Below are positions 49,704-57,554 of a stretch of DNA of 64,000 nt, in pieces. Source of the DNA: Pseudomonas marincola (GTDB lineage: Bacteria; Pseudomonadota; Gammaproteobacteria; Pseudomonadales; Pseudomonadaceae). The position numbers and the translations under genes were made by a program. Numbering within the stretch: the first letter of the stretch is position 1; each line of letters opens with the position of its first letter. Below the pieces are notes generated by a model. The model was not told the origin of the DNA and ran no database searches. It saw only the letters and a list, made by a program, of their open reading frames with translations. The stretch spans positions 75,063 through 139,062 of the forward strand of contig NZ_FPBC01000012.1 in NCBI RefSeq assembly GCF_900116605.1, given 5' to 3'.

Positions 49704-49725
49704 GGTTAGAGGCTCGCCTGGGCCA
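49704..49725 (+). other. Degenerate attachment site (attR candidate)
   Basis: GGTTAGAGGCTCGCCTGG plus GCCA aligns with the tRNA-Arg T-arm and acceptor end (34424-34448): 14 of 18 bases plus the terminal GCCA, with three bases missing. Followed five bases later by a terminator, as expected for the original tRNA 3' flank. Mutations would hinder precise excision. Confidence 0.5.
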
Positions 49726-49729
49726 TATT

Positions 49730-49760
49730 AAAAGGCTCGGTTGAATACCGGGCCTTTTTA
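49730..49760 (+). terminator. Rho-independent terminator at the right junction
   Basis: 11-bp stem AAAAGGCTCGG/CCGGGCCTTTT with one G-T pair, 7-nt loop, T tail. Probably the original terminator of the tRNA-Arg gene displaced by the insertion. Confidence 0.8.
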
Positions 49761-49955
49761 TTGCGTGCTCGTTATTGAGTCACGGTGCCATCTCCGGCTC
49801 AGTAGCAATAGAGTATTGCTTGGTTCAACTGTGCCGCCCTCCGAAGACTCTCAGTTCCTGCTCGGCTATGCTTGGTTTAGATGTCGAAATAACAATGGCA
49901 GCCGCAATTCCACACAAACAATTTAATCGTGCGCGGCGGCTCCTGCCTTTTTCTT

Positions 49956-51251
49956 GTGCGGTGGTACTTATTTTGCGTTTATCCACATGCTGGTCCATGC
50001 TGGTCCCTGCTGTCCCTGAGTTGGCTCTTGGCAGGCTGCAGCAGCCCAACACCGCTTTCGTTGATGAGCACGCCGGTTATTTATCTGGACGGTGCCATAG
50101 ATCCATTCGCGCATTTGCAGGACAGTGCCCGGCAGCCACCGATAGACGTTTTCTTTGCCACCAACCGCTCCCCAGATGGGGAAGACAGTTACGGTAATGA
50201 GGTCGCTGACAGCCTCTACGTAGGCCAGGCCGTTGTGCGCCTGGGGTCGGACCAGAACTCATGGGACGAACTTTATCTGGCCTCGCGAACAGATAGGCGT
50301 GCCAGCGACATCCCGCTGCAACTCAAGGAGGTAGTAACGCAGGGGGAAATGGCGTTGGACGCGCCGCCGCCAGCGCCACTGCCTCCCGCATTGCAGGCCT
50401 ATGCCGATGCAATCAATCAGGAGTTGGAAAAAGCGCAGGACAAGGAAATCATCGTTTACGTGCACGGCACCAAAGTCGATTTTGCCAATGCCTGCGAACT
50501 GATCGCAGAGGTGGATCACTTTGCCGGCAGGGATTTCGTCGGCCTTGCGTTTTCGTGGCCGAGCCATCAGAACATTGCCAGTTACTTGCTGGGCATTGAT
50601 GTAGACCGGGCAAGGCAGTCGAGCACGGCCTTGGCACGGTTGATTCAGTTCTTGGGAATTCACACTACCGCTGAACGCATCAATCTGATCGGCTACAGCG
50701 CTGGGGGCCGCGTGCTCTCAAAGGCGCTTTATGAGCTGCAGCAAGACTATCCGGGCCTGGACCACGCCCAACTGCAAACTCGTTTTCGCATCGGCGCCAC
50801 TGTGTTTGCCGCTGCCGACGTGCCAGAAGAAACCTTCGAAGAGCGCCTGCCCAGCGTCAGCCTGATGGCCGAGCAGGTGCTGATCACCACCAGCGACAAT
50901 GACGATGCACTGCGTTACGCCCACTGGCTGATGCCGGGTGGTGTGCGTGTGGGTACAGAAAGCGCGAGCCAGCCACTCTACAACTTCACTCACAGCCACC
51001 ATCTGAGCAACGTCAACGTGCTGGACTTGTCCTACGACCACCAGCGCCGTGGCTTCGACATCAGCGGCCACCACTATTGGTATCGGCACGCCTGGGCGAG
51101 CAGTGACGTGATTTTGCTGATGCGCACCGATATGCCACCGGCGCGGCGCGGACTATCAGCCACCAGCCATCCCGCTGTCTGGTACATGAGCAGCGATTAT
51201 CCAAGCAGCGTGCGCGATGCCACCCGCCGCGAACTAGATGGCCAGTGGTGA
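49956..51251 (+). CDS. DUF900 alpha/beta-hydrolase lipoprotein
   Basis: 431 aa from the GTG at 49956; a GTG at 49929 is the alternative and neither has a good ribosome site. The lipobox LLAG-C near residue 31 predicts a lipid-anchored periplasmic protein. DUF900 hydrolase: FFATNRSPDG near the N terminus, oxyanion segment IVYVHGTKVDF, nucleophile Ser in LIGYSAGGRVL, and an HY/HH-rich end (FDISGHHYWYRHAW) that may supply the catalytic His. Substrate unknown (esterase or lipase-like). First backbone gene after the element; its weak start could reflect disturbed upstream DNA. Confidence 0.82.
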   Translation: MRWYLFCVYPHAGPCWSLLSLSWLLAGCSSPTPLSLMSTPVIYLDGAIDPFAHLQDSARQPPIDVFFATNRSPDGEDSYGNEVADSLYVGQAVVRLGSDQNSWDELYLASRTDRRASDIPLQLKEVVTQGEMALDAPPPAPLPPALQAYADAINQELEKAQDKEIIVYVHGTKVDFANACELIAEVDHFAGRDFVGLAFSWPSHQNIASYLLGIDVDRARQSSTALARLIQFLGIHTTAERINLIGYSAGGRVLSKALYELQQDYPGLDHAQLQTRFRIGATVFAAADVPEETFEERLPSVSLMAEQVLITTSDNDDALRYAHWLMPGGVRVGTESASQPLYNFTHSHHLSNVNVLDLSYDHQRRGFDISGHHYWYRHAWASSDVILLMRTDMPPARRGLSATSHPAVWYMSSDYPSSVRDATRRELDGQW

Positions 51252-51492
51252 CCTCTTAATCACACATATGCGCCGTGCGTGCACAGCAACGGAGATCATC
51301 CTGCGCCTGTAGCAACGCGCACACCCAATACCCTGCAACGCAGGATCGAGTGAAACTGAGCATTCGACAGCATGACAGGGAGGCTTAACGTCCTTGTGCG
51401 ACGATCCATAAAGCTCGGTCGTACGAAGTACGATCAACACCTCTCCCGCCTCTCACTTCACACCCAATTGACGCCTGTATTTTGGCGTTTCC

Positions 51493-51521
51493 TTGAAATT
51501 TCCGCGCTTTTTGTGTAATGT
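51493..51521 (+). promoter_or_regulatory. Sigma-70-type promoter of the minor-pilin operon
   Basis: TTGAAA (51493-51498), 17-nt spacer, TAATGT (51516-51521). The expected start site near 51528 lies within the CRP/Vfr palindrome. Confidence 0.5.
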
Positions 51522-51535
51522 GAACTGCTTCACAT
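51518..51535 (+). promoter_or_regulatory. Perfect CRP/Vfr box
   Basis: ATGTGAACTGCTTCACAT: TGTGA-N6-TCACA, the CRP/Vfr consensus with 7-bp perfect arms. It overlaps the -10 and start site, so bound Vfr would more likely repress than activate this promoter. Confidence 0.7.
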
Positions 51536-51560
51536 TTTTCTGCATGGAGGGTATTCACGC

Positions 51561-51971
51561 GTGAAAAGACTTACGCGGAATGGCTTCACCCTGCTTGAAC
51601 TCGTTATCAGCATTGCAATCATCGGAATCCTGGCAGCTATCGCGCTTCCTGCGTATGACTCCTACATCACCAAGAGCAAGGCTAACGCCGCTCAATCCGA
51701 TCTTGCCGCCCTGGCCTTGAATTTCGAAAACGCCTTTCAACGCCAATTGGCCTACCCGGTGGCTACAACAACCAGCACCGCACAAACCAAAGCGTTGTTC
51801 ACAGGATGGGCGCCAGCTCAGAGTGATTTCACTTACACAAGCGAGTCGACAACCACGACCTATACGCTGACCGCCACAGGCAAGTCAGGCAATCTCAGTA
51901 GTTGTGTGATGTCACTCGACAATCAAAATGTTCGCACGGTCAGCGGCTGCCCCGGAGTGACGTCATGGTAA
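51561..51971 (+). CDS. PilE-like minor pilin
   Basis: 136 aa, GTG start with GGAGGG 9 nt upstream. Type III signal: KRLTRNG then FTLLELVISIAIIGILAAIA, with cleavage after Gly7, Phe at +1 and Glu at +5. The rest is a short pilin head with one Cys pair (SSCVMS ... SGCPG) forming a D-region loop. Processed by PilD and inserted at the pilus tip or base complex. Overlaps the next gene by 7 nt. First of five co-directional prepilin-like genes. Confidence 0.92.
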   Translation: MKRLTRNGFTLLELVISIAIIGILAAIALPAYDSYITKSKANAAQSDLAALALNFENAFQRQLAYPVATTTSTAQTKALFTGWAPAQSDFTYTSESTTTTYTLTATGKSGNLSSCVMSLDNQNVRTVSGCPGVTSW

Positions 51972-52447
51972 AAGCACGCGGCTTTACCTTGGTCGAGCTG
52001 ATGGTGACGGTTACTGTCATGTCGGTCATTCTGCTCGCCGCTGTGCCACTCACAATGGGCTGGAGCAGCAGCGCACGCCAGCTTGAAACCGCCAATCTAC
52101 TCAAACAGGGCGTGTCACGGGCTAAAGCAACGGCCCTCAGAAATCCGGGTGGTGTCGGCCTTGAAAGCCCCGCCGCAGCACTGTGCCTGAGCAACGACAC
52201 GCTCTCGCTGGTCCGCCAGGACAAGGCCGGCACATTCAGCTGCTCACCCAGCAACAGCTCGTACTCAATCTGGTCGGCGAAAGTTCCTGAAGGTGTTGCT
52301 GTGCAAGTTGGCGGGGCGGATTTCCAATGCCTGGCCATGGATAACCGCGGCCTTGCGGTCAATCAGTCTGGCTGTGCTACGGCGGCAGCCAATTCCATCA
52401 CGGTCTCTACGGGAGGTCAGGATGCTATCGAGGTCCCGATCATTTAA
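51965..52447 (+). CDS. FimT/GspH-like minor pilin
   Basis: 160 aa from the ATG at 51965 (GGAGTG upstream). Prepilin leader MVKARG then FTLVELMVTVTVMSVI, Glu at +5. GspH/FimT-like beta-rich head with two Cys pairs (ALCLSND ... TFSCSPS; FQCLAMD ... SGCATA). FimT proteins help initiate pili and, in some species, bind DNA for uptake; that role is inferred. Overlaps the next gene by 26 nt. Confidence 0.88.
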   Translation: MVKARGFTLVELMVTVTVMSVILLAAVPLTMGWSSSARQLETANLLKQGVSRAKATALRNPGGVGLESPAAALCLSNDTLSLVRQDKAGTFSCSPSNSSYSIWSAKVPEGVAVQVGGADFQCLAMDNRGLAVNQSGCATAAANSITVSTGGQDAIEVPII

Positions 52448-52844
52448 GGCAGCTCGCCATATCCCACAATCACGCCAACGCGGTGATGTTTTACTTGAAG
52501 CCCTGATTGGCACCTTGCTGATGGGCATCGTGGGATTAGGCTTGGTCTACTCCGCCAGCAAAGTCGAAGTCAGCCACAGCCAAGCGAATGCCGGCAATTT
52601 GGCAATCAGCCAAATGCGCAGCCTGCTTCAGCGTTACGGGCCTTCCTTGTGCGACGTTGAAGCCAGTAAGGCAGTTGTCCTGCTACCGCCAAATGAAACC
52701 AACGTGGCGCTGGATGTGCAGTGCTCAAACACCACGGTCACCGTACAAGGTGTCGCCATCGCCAATCCGCCCAAGGCGGTGGTTTTGGCCACCCCACCGA
52801 GCGCCAACAACTACTTCGGTGGTGTGTTGAAGGTAGGCGAATAA
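52422..52844 (+). CDS. PilV-like minor pilin with atypical cleavage motif
   Basis: 140 aa from the ATG at 52422 (GGGAGG upstream); an open frame to 52293 lies inside fimT-like and is not used. Leader ends QSRQRG, then DVLLEALIGTLLMGIVG: Asp replaces the usual Phe/hydrophobic residue at +1, while Glu at +5 is kept. Short head with one Cys pair. Positional equivalent of PilV. Confidence 0.85.
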   Translation: MLSRSRSFKAARHIPQSRQRGDVLLEALIGTLLMGIVGLGLVYSASKVEVSHSQANAGNLAISQMRSLLQRYGPSLCDVEASKAVVLLPPNETNVALDVQCSNTTVTVQGVAIANPPKAVVLATPPSANNYFGGVLKVGE

Positions 52845-52845
52845 C

Positions 52846-53532
52846 ATGCGTCGCTCAGCAGGTTTTACCCTGATAAGCATGATGGTCGGGCTGCTGATCT
52901 CATCCATCGCGATTTTAGGGATGATGTCGCTGTATAAAACCCTGGTCCACAATGCTGCCGACTCCATTGTGCGCTCCACGCTGGATGGCCAGGTTTCGTC
53001 GGCATTGCTGACAGCCCAGATGGAGCTGCAAGGTGCTGGCTTTGCGATTCCAGGCGCAACTGCCAATAACGACTTGGTGATTCTGGCCAACGCTTCTCTT
53101 GCTGCTGACGGCAATTTGAACGGCAACAAACTGACCATCACCAGTGCCAGCCCCGGCTCCGAGGGCAACGCCATTATCTGGGGCGCTGACATCTCCGGCG
53201 CGGGTTACCGATGCTCTGGTCTGCTCGCCCAAAATGGCGGCCTGACCTTGCTCCAGCCAACCCCATGCAGCGCTGCCAACGCCTATTCAGGCGCCGCATG
53301 GAATGGCGTTCAACTGATCGCTGAAAACACGCTCAATGACGAGCAAGCCGTTGCCATAAGTGCCGCGCTTGCCACTTGTTGGCCGTATGGCAAAAGCACC
53401 AGCGCCAGTGCAGTTCTGGTTTCTCTGAGCGCCGGAACCAGCACCTTTGCTGACTCCGCCGAAACCAAGCACGCACGCCAGATTGCCGATATTTGCTTAC
53501 CCGGAATTTCACAGTCTCAGGTTGTTAAATGA
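52846..53532 (+). CDS. PilW-like minor pilin lacking Glu5
   Basis: 228 aa. Leader MRRSAG then FTLISMMVGLLISSIAIL: cleavage Gly and Phe +1 present, but +5 is Ser rather than Glu. The head has four Cys. Positional equivalent of PilW; starts 1 nt after the PilV-like gene and overlaps the next by 4 nt. A missing Glu5 is seen in tip-located pseudopilins (GspK-like logic), which suggests a tip position. Confidence 0.86.
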   Translation: MRRSAGFTLISMMVGLLISSIAILGMMSLYKTLVHNAADSIVRSTLDGQVSSALLTAQMELQGAGFAIPGATANNDLVILANASLAADGNLNGNKLTITSASPGSEGNAIIWGADISGAGYRCSGLLAQNGGLTLLQPTPCSAANAYSGAAWNGVQLIAENTLNDEQAVAISAALATCWPYGKSTSASAVLVSLSAGTSTFADSAETKHARQIADICLPGISQSQVVK

Positions 53533-55601
53533 ACAGTTTTTCGCGTGATCACTCAAGCCTGAAACGTCAGCGCGGCGTGGCGACTATTTTGCTGATGCTG
53601 CTGACCGGGCTGGCGCTGACCGTGGTTGTGGCCAGCGTGATGTACAGCGTTCGCGGCGCACAGGACAAAACTCTCGCCGTGCATGCCTCGACGCAAGCTC
53701 AGCAACGCGCGTGGGGCGGCGTTGAATATATCCGCAGTTATTTGGCAGGGCTGGATGGCGAAACACTGGCAACACTCGGCGGTGAGCTGGCCATTACTGG
53801 CGTCGACAATCTGCAGGCCGAGATTGCCGGCCCGGTAATCGAAAACGCCGGTGCATACCAGATCCCCGTGTCTATCACCGGAATCGCTGCCAGCGGCAGC
53901 GCGGCGCAGACCACATCGACGTTAGTGGTGACCTTCGAAGTAGAACCTGGCAGCTCAGGCTCTCAAGCGCTGCTGGGTGACATCAATATCTACAGCGACC
54001 TGAATGTAAGCGGCAACATCACCGTTAAAGGTGGCGAAAACGTTGTCATGAATGTCGACGGCGAGGTGAACCTGAGTGGTTCGGTCAGCGGCGTACAGAC
54101 TATCCAGGCCACCGGCGATATCAATATAAGCTCCGGCATCAGCGTTGAGCGTATCCATTCAAATGGCAATGTCACCTTGTCAGGCTCAGCCAATGTCGAC
54201 GTGATTACGGCCATGGGCGATGTCACGCTGAGCGGCGGAACCAAGGCGGGAACCATTCGCGCCAACGGTGATGTACTGCTTTCCGGTGGCAGCAGTTCAG
54301 CTACGTCCATAGAGAGCCAAGGCAATGTCACACTCTCTGGCGGCAGCGCCCGCGCCGACACGGTATTGGCCGAAGGCTATGTGAGCTGGACCAGCTCGGC
54401 GAGTGCCAGTGAGATCAAAAGCAACTCTTGGGTGCAATACAACGGCGGCCCAAATGCGGCGATCTACGCGCTGGATAATGTCACGATGACCGGCGCCGGC
54501 GCTAGCAGCGTCACCTCACAAGGTAATGTCTCAATCACCTACGGCACGCTCTCACGGGTGGATGCCAGCGGCAGCCTGACGTCGACTGGCGGCAATGTCA
54601 GCGCAGGCACCATCGGCGGTAGCAAAAGCTGCCCAAGCTGGAATAACTGCCCTGGGGTGAAAGTCGTCAGCGGCCATACCGCTGAAATATCACCAATCAC
54701 AGTAACTGCGGTGACCGAGTACAGCTCTGAGCAGCCGACTGTGGATGCATACGCACTTAAATCACAGGCCAATCTGATTTTTGAAATCAACCAGGACGGC
54801 CTTCGCACAGTCACGGTGAAAAACTATAACGGTATCGCGCCCGGTACCTACTTTCTCGGCGATTATAAGAACGGAGGTTACAAGGATTACCTGTGCACTG
54901 AAGTCACCGCGGGCAAAAACAACACCGCAACCTGCACTGAGCCGGCAACGCCCTACAAGACTATCTGCAAGGGATACTCAACCTACAACGGCTGCGTTTC
55001 GTACAGTTCAAAGGACAGCAAATGGACCTTGGCCGGCGTCGGCTTCGCGCCTGGTGTGCTGTGGTTTGAAGGCAGCCTGGCTGTAACCAACGGCACCTAT
55101 TTCAATACCATAGTCGCTACCGGGAACATCAATACTTCGGGCTCCACCACGCTATATGCCGTGAACTATGCCGGACAAAGCCCCATCTGCAACAACCAGT
55201 TCGAAGGCACGACTATTAGCAGTCTGTTTGCTGATTACTCTCCGCAAGCATTCTGCAGCAACGGGGTATTTACCAGTCAGCCGATTGGTAATGTGGCGCT
55301 CATGGCAGGCAGCTACAGCGGCAGTGATTACGTCGGCGGAGATATCAATCTGGGCGCATCCAACGATGTCTACGGCAGCGTCGTTGCCGGCAACCTGTTA
55401 ACCACCGGGGGCAGCACCAAAGTGCATGGCAGCGTCACAGTCGCCGCCTTGCGCACACCCGGCAGTACAGTGTGGTCTGGCAGCACCCTTCTGGACTTCA
55501 CCAACCTGCCCGAAGGTTACGACCCCGATCAGATGCCGTGTACAGATGACTGCGAAGCGAGCGAGAGCACGGTTAAATATCTCTGGGGGCGTTATGACTG
55601 A
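53529..55601 (+). CDS. PilX-like N terminus fused to bactofilin-like repeat domain
   Basis: 690 aa. N-terminal RQRGVATILLMLLTGLALTV is a PilX-type helix (QRG then VATILL). Residues about 40-140 resemble the PilX head. From about 150 to 365 there is a run of repeats near 20 residues with recurring phrases NVTLSGG, GDVTLSGG, SQGNVTLSGG and GNVSITYG, like the beta-solenoid rungs of bactofilins or polymer-forming cell-surface proteins. The C-terminal part (about 400-690) has Cys pairs and a second short rung series (GGDINLGASN, NLLTTGGSTKVHGSV). Likely surface-exposed tip protein or adhesin. No pilY1 gene follows. Confidence 0.82.
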   Translation: MNSFSRDHSSLKRQRGVATILLMLLTGLALTVVVASVMYSVRGAQDKTLAVHASTQAQQRAWGGVEYIRSYLAGLDGETLATLGGELAITGVDNLQAEIAGPVIENAGAYQIPVSITGIAASGSAAQTTSTLVVTFEVEPGSSGSQALLGDINIYSDLNVSGNITVKGGENVVMNVDGEVNLSGSVSGVQTIQATGDINISSGISVERIHSNGNVTLSGSANVDVITAMGDVTLSGGTKAGTIRANGDVLLSGGSSSATSIESQGNVTLSGGSARADTVLAEGYVSWTSSASASEIKSNSWVQYNGGPNAAIYALDNVTMTGAGASSVTSQGNVSITYGTLSRVDASGSLTSTGGNVSAGTIGGSKSCPSWNNCPGVKVVSGHTAEISPITVTAVTEYSSEQPTVDAYALKSQANLIFEINQDGLRTVTVKNYNGIAPGTYFLGDYKNGGYKDYLCTEVTAGKNNTATCTEPATPYKTICKGYSTYNGCVSYSSKDSKWTLAGVGFAPGVLWFEGSLAVTNGTYFNTIVATGNINTSGSTTLYAVNYAGQSPICNNQFEGTTISSLFADYSPQAFCSNGVFTSQPIGNVALMAGSYSGSDYVGGDINLGASNDVYGSVVAGNLLTTGGSTKVHGSVTVAALRTPGSTVWSGSTLLDFTNLPEGYDPDQMPCTDDCEASESTVKYLWGRYD

Positions 55602-55687
55602 CGCCTGATAGGCAAGCTCAACTAGAGCACACGGCGTTACCTGTATAAGATCAGTCGAATCAGCCTGATGCCTTCAAGGTATTACTC

Positions 55688-56611
55688 ATGCGCATTGATC
55701 TACGCCACTTAAGGGCCTTTGAGGCCGTTGCCGAAGAGCTGCATTTTCGTCGCGCAGCTGAACGACTGAATCTTGCGCAACCTGCACTGAGCAGAACCAT
55801 CCAGCAGCTTGAAGATACAGTGGGCGAGGTGTTGTTGTTGCGCAGCAATCGCCGGGTTGAGCTTACTGAAGCCGGACGAGTTTTCCTGGCGGGCAGCAGG
55901 ACAATCTTCGAACAACTCGCGAACACGGTGGAGCAGGCACGCAAGGCCGGCGCCGGGCAAATCGGGCAACTGCGTATCGGTTATACCGACTTTGCCGTAT
56001 CGGGAAAGCTCCCCTCAATCCTCGACGGCTTTCATCGCCGTCATCCCGAGATCAAGGCCGAGCTTATCTTCGGCTCAACTCAACACCAACTCGAACACTT
56101 GAAAGAAGGCGCGATTGAGTTTGCCTTCATCACTGGCCCCTTGTCTGAGCCAAACATTGATAGTTTGGAGGTACAAAGCGATAGCTTTGTGGCCGCACTC
56201 TCTGAGCGTCATCCACTTGCCGACCGATCGCAAATCGCCCTTTCCGAGCTAGCTAAAGAGCCTTTTATTTTAGGCGGCATGAGCCATTGGTCATTCTATC
56301 GGCGCCACCTCGATGCACTTTGCATCAAGGCTGGATTCTTGCCACAAGTCGCCCAAGAAGCATTCAACAGCGAGGGTATATTTGGCTTTGTGGCAGCCAA
56401 TATAGGCGTCACCATCCACCTCGAAACAGCCAGTAACTACAACCGCAAAGGCGTCGTACTGATTCCGCTGCAGGATGTGGATACCCGAATAAGTACCCTA
56501 GCGGCGTGGATTAATACCGATATCACGCCGGTTCAGGAAAAATTCATTGAGTATCTCAGGCAGTATTCTGCAGCCGCGCAGCTGAACGTGCCCCTGCTTG
56601 CTGGGAGCTAG
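55688..56611 (+). CDS. LysR-family transcriptional regulator
   Basis: 307 aa. N-terminal winged HTH with LRAFEAVAEELHFRRAAERL and LNLAQPALSRTIQQLE, then the periplasmic-binding-protein-like effector domain (about 92-300). Its closest general type is the BenM/CatM-like LTTR branch by GQLRIGYTDFAVSG. The 3' end overlaps the 3' end of the convergent cobW-like gene by 56 nt. A role in controlling the nearby transporter/amidohydrolase operon is likely from position but unproven. Confidence 0.92.
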   Translation: MRIDLRHLRAFEAVAEELHFRRAAERLNLAQPALSRTIQQLEDTVGEVLLLRSNRRVELTEAGRVFLAGSRTIFEQLANTVEQARKAGAGQIGQLRIGYTDFAVSGKLPSILDGFHRRHPEIKAELIFGSTQHQLEHLKEGAIEFAFITGPLSEPNIDSLEVQSDSFVAALSERHPLADRSQIALSELAKEPFILGGMSHWSFYRRHLDALCIKAGFLPQVAQEAFNSEGIFGFVAANIGVTIHLETASNYNRKGVVLIPLQDVDTRISTLAAWINTDITPVQEKFIEYLRQYSAAAQLNVPLLAGS

Positions 56612-57554
56612 CCAGATGAGACTGCTGCTCGCCAGGGGGCAGGGCTCCATCAAATTGCGCCAAAGCCGAGGCCAGCGCCTCGAAACGCGTGCCCTTGATA
56701 CCAATACAAACCAACTGATTCGCTGCGGGCGCACGCCGCGCAGGCAGCCAACAAGCAACGCCGCCGCTGAGCTGGAATACCTGCAACACAGGTCGGTCAG
56801 TCCTCTTCAGAATGCCCTTGGCACGCATTACGACATCAGCGTATTCAGCCAGTAATTGCTCGAGCCGATCGCCATCAATTGCGTTGCTGTAACTGAGGCT
56901 CACTGAGTCCCATAGCCCCCCGGCCTGCTGAGTGTTTGCCACCGACAAAAGTGGTCTGGCAGGCGCTGACGGTATCTCTCGGTCGTTGATATGCGATTCA
57001 GAGCCGTTAAACGTGGCGTGCGGATTAATGCGTTTGAGTACACTGAAAACCTGCCCATATTCAGCCGACTGCGCTGGCGGCATACGATTAACCAGCAGCT
57101 GATCGGCCCCAACAACCTGCGCCTTCCACACATCCCCAGTGTAACGATTATTGGCATGGCGAGTGACCTGGCTGGCATCCACCAGACAGACCACTGAGGC
57201 CAAGCGCAAATGACGAGACACCCGGGCGATATCGGCAATACGTGCCGGCTCAGCAACTCCACTTGCCTCCACGTAGATAGCCGCGGGGCGCGGCTGAAAA
57301 CGCACGGCCTGTGCCAGTTGCTCGGCAAGTGTTCCGCCCAGCGTGCAACAGATGCAGCCATTGCCTAACTGCAAAATGCGTTCATCACGATACTCGATCA
57401 ACTCGGCATCAATGTTAATACTGCCGAAATCGTTCACCACAATAAGGCTGTCGCGGGGCAAACCCTCGCGGATCAGGTTATTCAGATACGTGGTTTTACC
57501 GGCCCCGAGGAAGCCGGTTATCACGGTAAAGGGAACCGGCTCAGGTGTCTGCAT
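56556..57554 (-). CDS. CobW/COG0523 GTPase, putative metallochaperone
   Basis: 332 aa from the ATG at 57554 (GGAGG 8 nt upstream). G1 loop GFLGAGKTTYLN, switch region with metal-binding CxCC motif in GNGCICCTLGG, G3-like VYVEASGVAEP, NKxD-like VNRMPPAQ (degenerate), and a short CobW_C domain. Family members load metals such as Zn2+ or Co2+ into client enzymes. The adjacent amidohydrolase, overlapping by 14 nt, is a metal-dependent enzyme and the likely client. Confidence 0.9.
   Translation of the reverse strand: MQTPEPVPFTVITGFLGAGKTTYLNNLIREGLPRDSLIVVNDFGSINIDAELIEYRDERILQLGNGCICCTLGGTLAEQLAQAVRFQPRPAAIYVEASGVAEPARIADIARVSRHLRLASVVCLVDASQVTRHANNRYTGDVWKAQVVGADQLLVNRMPPAQSAEYGQVFSVLKRINPHATFNGSESHINDREIPSAPARPLLSVANTQQAGGLWDSVSLSYSNAIDGDRLEQLLAEYADVVMRAKGILKRTDRPVLQVFQLSGGVACWLPARRAPAANQLVCIGIKGTRFEALASALAQFDGALPPGEQQSHLASSQQAGARSAARLQNTA

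Larger units (their letters stand above)
34424..49725. mobile_element. Integrated phage-satellite-like element in tRNA-Arg
   Basis: About 15.3 kb from the tRNA-Arg 3' end to a degenerate copy of it at 49704-49725. Content in order: P4-type integrase, AlpA-like and KilA-N regulators, C4-type antisense RNA region, small accessory ORFs, Toprim primase, DUF927 helicase, iteron array, cargo genes, and a leftward arm with a terminase-small-subunit-like and a virion-like gene. Lacking are capsid, portal, tail, lysis and large-terminase genes, which is the layout of P4-like or PICI-type satellites. Arm-type repeats of GTGTATGCCAG lie just inside both ends. Confidence 0.8.
49462..49955. other. Right junction of the element and adjacent non-coding DNA
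   Basis: Holds the right arm-type repeat (49632-49652), the degenerate tRNA-Arg 3' copy (49704-49725), a terminator (49730-49760), and about 190 bp with no feature recognised before the DUF900 gene. Short frames here lack coding signs. Confidence 0.6.
51252..51560. other. Intergenic region carrying the minor-pilin promoter
   Basis: 309 bp. The first 240 bp hold nothing recognisable. The last 70 bp contain the promoter and CRP/Vfr box described separately and the GGAGG ribosome site of the first pilin gene. Confidence 0.6.

Noticed and set aside
49790..49850. tRNA-Arg-like fragment: GCTCAG, ATAGAGTA and GCCCTCCGAAG in order
   Set aside because: The words match the tRNA but spacing is broken by about 16 extra bases and the stems do not pair; the better attachment-site candidate is 49704-49725. 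Likely chance, though an older insertion scar cannot be excluded.
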